NCBI GenBank assembly: GCA_002336465.1
Contig: DDEP01000068.1
Span: forward strand, 1 to 6,147
DNA length: 6,147 nt
Origin: Pedobacter sp. UBA1951
GTDB taxonomy: Bacteria; Bacteroidota; Bacteroidia; Sphingobacteriales; Sphingobacteriaceae
Direction: 5' to 3'
Under the pieces are notes generated by a model. The model was not told the DNA's origin. It did not search any database and saw only the letters and a program-made list of their open reading frames with translations. The translations under genes were made by a program, and so were the position numbers. Positions 1 through 4,606 of the stretch are shown in pieces (the first letter of the stretch is position 1; each line of letters starts with the position of its first letter).

Positions 1-258
1 GATAACAACATGGACTTTAAGCTAGATGTGGCCGTTCGTGATAATAAAACGGTTATTTACCGTGCAGATATCAGTGAAGCAGAAGTATCATCTGGGGCAA
101 AGAACATTTCCTTAAGACCGAGCGTAGATTACGTGCTAAACCAACGGTTTAATTTAAAAATATTTTACGATTCTAATATTACCAAACCTTATACCTCACA
201 ATCGTTTAACACATCTTTTAGCAATTTTGGTTTTAGCCTGCGGGCTACCTTAAATTAA
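1..258 (+). CDS. sprA: SprA, C-terminal end (type IX secretion outer-membrane translocon; partial)
   Basis: The window opens inside this gene, in frame from base 1; 85 codons and a TAA stop remain. SprA (Sov in Porphyromonas) is a giant outer-membrane barrel, usually about 2,400 residues, that forms the translocon of the type IX secretion system and is needed for gliding in flavobacteria. The visible tail looks like final barrel strands: alternating hydrophobic and polar residues, a segment reading PSVDYVLNQRFNLKIFYD, then NITKPYTSQSFNTSF and a last strand ending FGFSLRATLN. This matches the closing pattern I know for SprA, and the gcvH and VanZ-like genes downstream are its usual neighbours. 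The N-terminal bulk is outside the window, so intactness cannot be judged. An unrelated barrel protein is possible but less likely given the context. Confidence 0.85.
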   Translation, partial: DNNMDFKLDVAVRDNKTVIYRADISEAEVSSGAKNISLRPSVDYVLNQRFNLKIFYDSNITKPYTSQSFNTSFSNFGFSLRATLN

Positions 259-282
259 TGCCATATAATTGTAACAAATGGT

Positions 283-290
283 TAACTTTG
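283..290 (+). promoter_or_regulatory. Candidate -7 promoter element before gcvH
   Basis: TAACTTTG fits the Bacteroidota primary-sigma -7 consensus TAnnTTTG exactly and lies 36 bases before the gcvH ATG, so transcription could start near 296 with a leader of about 30 bases. No convincing -33 TTTG box is visible about 20 bases upstream, which weakens the call. If it is real, gcvH and the VanZ-like gene have their own promoter besides any read-through from sprA. Confidence 0.35.
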
Positions 291-326
291 TGAGCAAAAG
301 AAACTTTAACTAAATTATTATATAAA

Positions 327-707
327 ATGAACTTTCCATCAGAATTAAAGTACACTAAAGACCATGAATGGGTAAAAGTAACAGGAGAAGAAGCCGTTGT
401 AGGTATTACAGATTTCGCTCAGCGTGAGTTGGGAGATATCGTTTATGTAGACATCAACACTATTGGCAGCGATGTAAGTAAAGACGAAGTCTTTGGAACA
501 GTAGAAGCAGTTAAAACTGTATCAGATTTGTTCATGCCGATCACTTCATCGGTACTTGAATTTAACGATGCGTTAGAAAGCAATCCTGAATTGGTTAACA
601 CAGACCCTTATGGAGAAGGCTGGATGGTAAAAGTTAAAATCAATGATCCTTCAGAATTAGATACATTGTTAAGCGCTGAAGAATACAAAGCTTTAGTGGG
701 AGCATAA
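327..707 (+). CDS. gcvH: Glycine cleavage system H protein
   Basis: GcvH is the small cytoplasmic lipoyl carrier that moves the aminomethyl group of glycine from P-protein to T-protein and is reoxidised by L-protein. The 126 residues match the usual family length. The N-terminus (residues 8-18, KYTKDHEWVKV) and the segment GITDFAQRELGDIVYV (26-41) are family hallmarks. The lipoylation site is Lys63 in the motif GTVEAVKTVSDL (57-68), followed by MP at 70-71; the C-terminal part has the usual NTDPYGEGWMVKVK stretch. The ATG at 327 gives the standard N-terminus; no Shine-Dalgarno is seen, as is normal in this phylum. The gene lies 68 bases after sprA and 7 before the VanZ-like gene, so it is probably co-transcribed with the latter. 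No gcvP or gcvT is nearby; in Bacteroidota these are often located elsewhere. The protein looks intact. Confidence 0.97.
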   Translation: MNFPSELKYTKDHEWVKVTGEEAVVGITDFAQRELGDIVYVDINTIGSDVSKDEVFGTVEAVKTVSDLFMPITSSVLEFNDALESNPELVNTDPYGEGWMVKVKINDPSELDTLLSAEEYKALVGA

Positions 708-714
708 CATAAAT

Positions 715-1110
715 ATGAGTTACAAAGCACTAAGAAGCTATCGTTGGGCCTTTGTCTGGGCGGTATTTATCTTAGTGCTTTGTAATATCAATCTATCTGA
801 AGCGAGCAACTCAGAGCTTTTCTTTACCGGATTTGACAAATTGGTACATCTAGGTTTCTTTTTTGTGCTAACCATATTATTGTTTTACGGAAAGATAAAA
901 TATCAGCACAATTACAGTTTTCGCTCTTTAACCATATTTAAAATTATCCTTATTTCTGTTGTTATTGGCGGGGGTATTGAACTACTCCAGTGGAAGGTAT
1001 TTACTTATCGCTCTGCAGAGTGGTGGGATTTTGCCTGTGATATGATTGGAACTTTTATGGGCGTGTTTAGCTACGTATTGCTCCACAAGTCTAATTTCAA
1101 TAACAAATAA
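715..1110 (+). CDS. VanZ-like family small integral membrane protein
   Basis: This 131-residue protein has four predicted membrane helices (about 10-25, 44-59, 75-92 and 105-123), the size and layout of minimal VanZ-like proteins. The family signature is visible: FDKLVHLGFFF (40-50) at the start of helix 2, then GIELLQ (87-92), Arg99, and EWWDFACDMIGTFMG (102-116), which matches the family pattern E-L-Q, R, D-x3-D-x2-G-x3-G. VanZ was named for low-level teicoplanin resistance in an enterococcal transposon, but the biochemical role of chromosomal homologues is unknown, so no resistance should be inferred. The start lies 7 bases after the gcvH stop, suggesting one transcript. The gene commonly sits beside sprA and gcvH in Bacteroidota; whether it helps envelope or type IX secretion functions is only speculation. 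I see no clear terminator after it. Confidence 0.88.
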   Translation: MSYKALRSYRWAFVWAVFILVLCNINLSEASNSELFFTGFDKLVHLGFFFVLTILLFYGKIKYQHNYSFRSLTIFKIILISVVIGGGIELLQWKVFTYRSAEWWDFACDMIGTFMGVFSYVLLHKSNFNNK

Positions 1111-1262
1111 ATAAAATTTAGTTAATGCTTAATTAAACCAAACTACACAAGGTTTAAAATGTAAGGTATAAAATACTTCTTATACATTAAATCTATTTCC
1201 TTTTAGCTTATTATCCCTATTGTTTTAACTGATACTGGTATTTTTTTGGTATGAGTTTTGGT

Positions 1263-1346
1263 TGATAAGTGTTTGATTTTTAATGTGATGTGTGTTGTAT
1301 TTAAAATGTTACCTGATTTTTTAAATCACCAATCAAACTTTTATCA
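1263..1346. repeat. Imperfect inverted repeat, 16-bp arms
   Basis: The left arm at 1263-1278 and the right arm at 1331-1346 are reverse complements at 14 of 16 positions; the two mismatches are adjacent (1269-1270). The core GTTTGATT (1271-1278) pairs perfectly with AATCAAAC (1331-1338). The arms enclose 52 bases. The right arm runs into the first six bases of the 24-bp palindrome, so in RNA the two structures would compete. Confidence 0.55.
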
Positions 1347-1364
1347 GACTTGCAAGTCTGATAA
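1341..1364. repeat. Perfect 24-bp palindrome upstream of the barrel gene
   Basis: The half-site TTATCAGACTTG (1341-1352) is followed directly by its exact reverse complement (1353-1364), centred on TTGCAA. The palindrome ends 37 bases before the ATG of the outer-membrane protein. There is no T-run after it, so it is not a standard intrinsic terminator. It could be a symmetrical operator for a dimeric regulator, a dispersed REP-like intergenic repeat, or a leader RNA hairpin. The symmetry is certain; the function is unknown. Confidence 0.75.
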
Positions 1365-1401
1365 GGTATAAAATTTATAAGAAACATTATAATTAATAAA
1401 C

Positions 1402-4203
1402 ATGAAGAATAAGTTTTTACAAACTTCAATGATTTTTATCCTTACGCTTACAACGTTCTTTGCCTATGCACAGAACAAAGGTTCGGTAAGTGGTAAGGTA
1501 GTGAACGCAAAAGATAAAACACCTGTAGATTATGCCTCTGTGGCAGTAAAAAGAATAAGTGATTCGACTACTGTTGGAGGTACTAATAGTGGCTCAAACG
1601 GAAGTTTTAGCATTTCTAACCTGGCTTCAGGTAAATACAGATTATATGTTGCCTTTATAGGCTTAAAAACAGCTACCAAAGATTTTGAGATTACTGCCGC
1701 AAAAACAAGTGTAAATGTTGGCGAGATTTCAATGGAAAATACTGGTGTTAATTTAAATACGGTAGAAGTAAAAGCAGAAATACCTCCTGTGGTAGTTAAA
1801 AAAGATACTTTAGAGATCAGCGCATCTACACTTAAAGTAAAGGAAAACGCCGTTGTAGAAGACCTGTTAAAAAAGGTGCCGGGCGTAGAGGTGTCAAAAG
1901 ATGGAACAGTAACTACACAGGGCGAAACCATTAAAAAAGTACGTGTAGATGGTAAAGACTTTATGGGTAACGATCCGCTTTTAGCTACAAGAAACTTAGC
2001 TGCTGATATGGTAGATAAAATCCAGATCATTGATGATATGTCTGAGCAGTCTAAATTCTCTGGCGTAGATGATGGTAATCGTGAGAAAATCATCAATATC
2101 GTTACCAAGAACGGTGTAAAAAATAAAGGGTACGTGGGCAATAACAGCGTAGGCTATGGAACAGATGATAGATATGATGTAAATCTAAGTATCAGCCGTT
2201 TTGATAAATCACAGCAATTAACCTTAATAGGTCAATTTAATAATGTGAACAAACAAAACTTTGGTGGCGGTGTTGGCGGCGGCGGTATGCGTGGCATGGG
2301 AGGTATGGGCGGTGGCGCTCAGCAACAAGGTATCACAACTACCAATGCTGCTGGTTTTAACTTTGCCGATACTTATGATGATGGTACGCAGATCAGCGGA
2401 AGTTATTTCTTCAACAAAACACAATTAGACTTAAATACCAACTCATTTACACAAAACTTTATAGGTGGCAATACCACAACCAATAAAAACGAAACAGAAA
2501 GCTTAACCAAGCGTTTAAATCACCGTTTAAACTTTATGGTTGATACTAAAATAGATTCAAGTACTTCTATAAGAGTACAACCCAATTTGTCTTACACAGA
2601 TAATGTTGCCCAAAGTTTACAGAATTACGAAAGAAAAACGTTAATAGGTACTTCGGTTGGTAAACAAATACAGAATAGTAATACAACAACACCATCATTT
2701 AGCAACAGTATCTTAATCAGAAAGAAATTTGTGCGTCGTGGTCGTACGTTATCATTAAATATCAATACCAATATTAATGATAGCGATGCAGATAACTATG
2801 TAAATAACCCTGAAACGCTTACCCCGATAACTGGCCCGATAGAGCAAAAAGGCTTTAATCAATTAAATGATAATTCAACCTCATCATTAAGCAATACGGC
2901 GCGTTTGGTTTATACAGAACCTTTGTCTAAAACGCTAAGCTTGGAGTTTAACTATCAGAATGGTTACTCACGCGACAATAAAAAGCGTTTTGTTTATGAT
3001 TTTAATAATGCTACAGGACAATATGATCTTAGGAATATAGATTATAGTAACGAATTTGAAAACACTACGTTGACCAATTCTCTAGGCTTTAGCTTTAATG
3101 GTAACGAGAAAAAATACAACTGGAATGTGGGCTTAGCCGTACAAAGAACCAATCGTGAAAATGATAACCTAAGTACAGGAAGAGAATTTAAACAAAACTT
3201 TACCAACCTAACACCTTCTGCACAGTTCAGATATAACTTTAGCAACAGTAAACGTTTGTTCATTCGTTACGATGGGCGTACAAACCAACCTAGTATAGAT
3301 CAGATACAACCAATTAGAGATAACACCAATACGCAAAGTTTCCCTGTGGGTAACCCTGATTTAAAACCTTCGTTTGCTAACAACATAAGAATCATGTACA
3401 ATAACTTTGATTTTGCGAGTTACAGAACATTATTCTTGGGAGCATTTATTACACAAACCTTTAATGATTTTGGCAATAGTCAGCGTGTAATTACAGATTT
3501 AAGCTCGCCAGATGCAGGTAAGATAGAAAACAAATACATTAATGTTGATGGCAACTTTAATGGTAGTGTATTTGGGAACTTAGGTCTTCCTATCATTAAA
3601 GGCAATAAATTAAACTTGCAGATCAGTGCTGGCGGTTCTTACGGACAAAACACTTCTTTTACAAGCGACAAGAACAACATTACCACTAAAAATATTACCA
3701 CAAGCTATGGTTTGAGTAATGGATATAAATTGGTATCTAATTTAGAGAAACTGGATTTAATTGCAGGTATTTCAGGCCGTATGGACAGATCTACTTATAC
3801 GGTAGGTAACAATACACGTTATTATACTTTGGCCCCTAATATTGATGTTAGTTACGTATTCCCGGGCAATATTCGTTTACAAACAGATGTTACCTATAAT
3901 AAATTAACAGGTAGAGGAGCAGGAAATGATACTGATTACACCATATGGAATGCTTATATCAGTCGCCAATTCTTTAAAAACAGAGGTACATTTAAATTTG
4001 CTGTTAACGATTTGTTAGACCAGAATACAGGTGTTTTACGTAGTGTATCAGCTAACTCAATTGTTGACCAAAACTTTAACGTGTTAAAACGCTACTATAT
4101 GTTATCGTTTACCTATTCTTTAACTAACATTGCCGGTGGACAAGGAAGAGGCCAAGGCCCAGGTAACTTTAGAATGGGTGGCGGTGGCCCAGGCAGATTC
4201 TAA
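1402..4203 (+). CDS. Outer-membrane beta-barrel protein, TonB-receptor-like, with carboxypeptidase-regulatory-like N-domain
   Basis: The 933-residue protein starts with a signal peptide (residues 1-23, cleavage likely AYA|Q). A carboxypeptidase-regulatory-like beta-sandwich follows (about 27-108), then a plug-like domain (about 121-238) with the family features LLKKVPGVEV, VRVDGKDF (180-187) and INIVTKNG (231-238). The rest is a large barrel ending in Phe933, a terminal residue suited to BAM-dependent insertion; GNPDLKP at 650-656 is a typical barrel motif. This is the architecture of the OMP_b-brl_3 group, which is distinct from SusC: no SusD partner is adjacent. The substrate is unknown and I see no clear TonB box. 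A Gly/Met-rich insert lies at 288-305 and a Gly/Arg/Gln-rich tail at 912-933. The ATG at 1402 gives a complete signal peptide. Tandem TAA stops and a strong terminator suggest a single-gene transcript. feoAB follows, which hints at metal uptake without showing it. Confidence 0.88.
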   Translation: MKNKFLQTSMIFILTLTTFFAYAQNKGSVSGKVVNAKDKTPVDYASVAVKRISDSTTVGGTNSGSNGSFSISNLASGKYRLYVAFIGLKTATKDFEITAAKTSVNVGEISMENTGVNLNTVEVKAEIPPVVVKKDTLEISASTLKVKENAVVEDLLKKVPGVEVSKDGTVTTQGETIKKVRVDGKDFMGNDPLLATRNLAADMVDKIQIIDDMSEQSKFSGVDDGNREKIINIVTKNGVKNKGYVGNNSVGYGTDDRYDVNLSISRFDKSQQLTLIGQFNNVNKQNFGGGVGGGGMRGMGGMGGGAQQQGITTTNAAGFNFADTYDDGTQISGSYFFNKTQLDLNTNSFTQNFIGGNTTTNKNETESLTKRLNHRLNFMVDTKIDSSTSIRVQPNLSYTDNVAQSLQNYERKTLIGTSVGKQIQNSNTTTPSFSNSILIRKKFVRRGRTLSLNINTNINDSDADNYVNNPETLTPITGPIEQKGFNQLNDNSTSSLSNTARLVYTEPLSKTLSLEFNYQNGYSRDNKKRFVYDFNNATGQYDLRNIDYSNEFENTTLTNSLGFSFNGNEKKYNWNVGLAVQRTNRENDNLSTGREFKQNFTNLTPSAQFRYNFSNSKRLFIRYDGRTNQPSIDQIQPIRDNTNTQSFPVGNPDLKPSFANNIRIMYNNFDFASYRTLFLGAFITQTFNDFGNSQRVITDLSSPDAGKIENKYINVDGNFNGSVFGNLGLPIIKGNKLNLQISAGGSYGQNTSFTSDKNNITTKNITTSYGLSNGYKLVSNLEKLDLIAGISGRMDRSTYTVGNNTRYYTLAPNIDVSYVFPGNIRLQTDVTYNKLTGRGAGNDTDYTIWNAYISRQFFKNRGTFKFAVNDLLDQNTGVLRSVSANSIVDQNFNVLKRYYMLSFTYSLTNIAGGQGRGQGPGNFRMGGGGPGRF

Positions 4204-4229
4204 TAATTTCATGTTTTAATTATAACAAG

Positions 4230-4262
4230 AAGCGGCTGCTATATTTAGCAGTCGCTTTTTTT
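4230..4262 (+). terminator. Intrinsic terminator of the outer-membrane protein gene
   Basis: AGCGGCTGCT (4231-4240) pairs with AGCAGTCGCT (4247-4256) across a six-base loop ATATTT, with one G-T wobble; A4230-T4257 extends the stem. A run of T follows to 4262. It begins 26 bases after the first stop codon of the barrel gene and points to an independent transcript for feoAB. Confidence 0.9.
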
Positions 4263-4292
4263 ATGTACAGTCTGTCATTCATTTAATTCTTA

Positions 4293-4323
4293 TTTGGATT
4301 TGATATAAATAAGGGTTAAATTG
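4293..4323 (+). promoter_or_regulatory. Candidate feoAB promoter (weak)
   Basis: TTTG at 4293-4296 could act as the -33 box, and TAAATTG at 4317-4323, one T short of the TAnnTTTG consensus, as the -7 box; 20 bases separate them, within the usual range. A start near 4330 would leave a leader of about 58 bases that includes most of the dyad at 4325-4363. The imperfect -7 box keeps confidence low. Confidence 0.3.
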
Positions 4324-4324
4324 C

Positions 4325-4363
4325 ACCTGTTTTAATAATGCCTATTTAGGTTTAAACACAGGT
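4325..4363 (+). promoter_or_regulatory. Dyad or leader hairpin before feoA
   Basis: ACCTGTTTTAA (4325-4335) is complementary to 4352-4363 with a single bulged C at 4357, giving an 11-bp stem. Inside the loop is a short palindrome, CCTATTTAGG (4341-4350). The structure ends 24 bases before the feoA ATG. It may be an operator or an RNA element controlling iron uptake. It does not match the classical Fur box as I know it, and there is no T-run to make it a terminator. Confidence 0.4.
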
Positions 4364-4387
4364 TAAAAGATATACACACTATACACC

Positions 4388-4603
4388 ATGAAACTTTCGC
4401 AACTAACACCGGGACAAAAAGGTACTATTGTTTCATTTACGGATTTAGAGATGTCTGTAAAACTGATGGAAATGGGATGCCTGCCGGGCGAAGAAGTGGA
4501 AGTGGAAAGATATGCCCCTCTTGGCGATCCAATGGCTATACGCATATCAGGCTATCAGCTTTGTTTACGCAAAAGTGAAGCAGCAGTCATTGTAGTACAA
4601 TAA
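4388..4603 (+). CDS. feoA: FeoA, ferrous iron transport accessory protein
   Basis: FeoA is a small cytoplasmic SH3-like protein that supports the ferrous iron transporter FeoB, probably by contacting it. The 71 residues fit the usual stand-alone length of about 75-80. Diagnostic segments are LTPGQKGTIV (6-15), LMEMGCLPGEEVEV (26-39), and the stretch APLGDPMAIRISGYQLCLR (43-61) followed by EA at 64-65 and a final hydrophobic strand. The ATG at 4388 is the only sensible start; the upstream sequence is A/C-rich without a Shine-Dalgarno. It is followed in the same reading frame by feoB, with only a TAA and one or a few codons between, so the two are certainly co-transcribed and perhaps translationally coupled. 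The gene looks intact. Confidence 0.95.
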   Translation: MKLSQLTPGQKGTIVSFTDLEMSVKLMEMGCLPGEEVEVERYAPLGDPMAIRISGYQLCLRKSEAAVIVVQ

Positions 4604-4606
4604 AAT

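Larger units (their letters stand above)
1162..1374. repeat. 13-bp direct repeat, two copies 200 bp apart
   Basis: TAAGGTATAAAAT occurs identically at 1162-1174 and 1362-1374, with starts exactly 200 bp apart. A close variant, AAGGTTTAAAAT, lies at 1149-1160, immediately before the first copy. The second copy overlaps the last three bases of the 24-bp palindrome. The copies could be binding sites, the scar of a small inserted element, or coincidence in A/T-rich DNA. Confidence 0.6.
1111..1401. other. A/T-rich intergenic region with several repeats
   Basis: These 291 bases between the VanZ-like gene and the outer-membrane barrel gene carry no credible coding frame, tRNA or recognised RNA family. 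No exact TAnnTTTG promoter element is present on the + strand, so the promoter of the barrel gene remains unidentified. The region holds an A/T-only hairpin just after the VanZ-like stop (1117-1137), a direct repeat, an imperfect inverted repeat and a perfect palindrome, the last three listed separately. Confidence 0.7.

Noticed and set aside
1117..1137. Hairpin after the VanZ-like gene as a terminator
   Set aside because: The 9-bp stem is A/T-only apart from one G-T wobble, and it is followed by CC rather than a T-run, so it is too weak to call an intrinsic terminator.
1263..1346. Phase-variable invertible promoter before the outer-membrane protein gene
   Set aside because: The repeats are imperfect, the enclosed 52 bases contain no exact -7 element in the reading orientation, and no recombinase gene is in view; kept only as an alternative.
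1530..2141. Long open frame on the minus strand inside the barrel gene (203 codons)
   Set aside because: It is wholly antisense to a well-supported coding region, has a composition typical of a reverse-frame shadow, and matches no family I recognise.
1402..4203. SusC-type polysaccharide utilisation receptor
   Set aside because: The plug and barrel motifs fit the OMP_b-brl_3 type better, and no SusD-like gene follows; the next gene is feoA after a terminator.
4264..4387. Classical Fur box before feoA
   Set aside because: I found no stretch resembling the GATAATGATAATCATTATC consensus beyond short A/T-rich similarity such as GATATAAATAAG.
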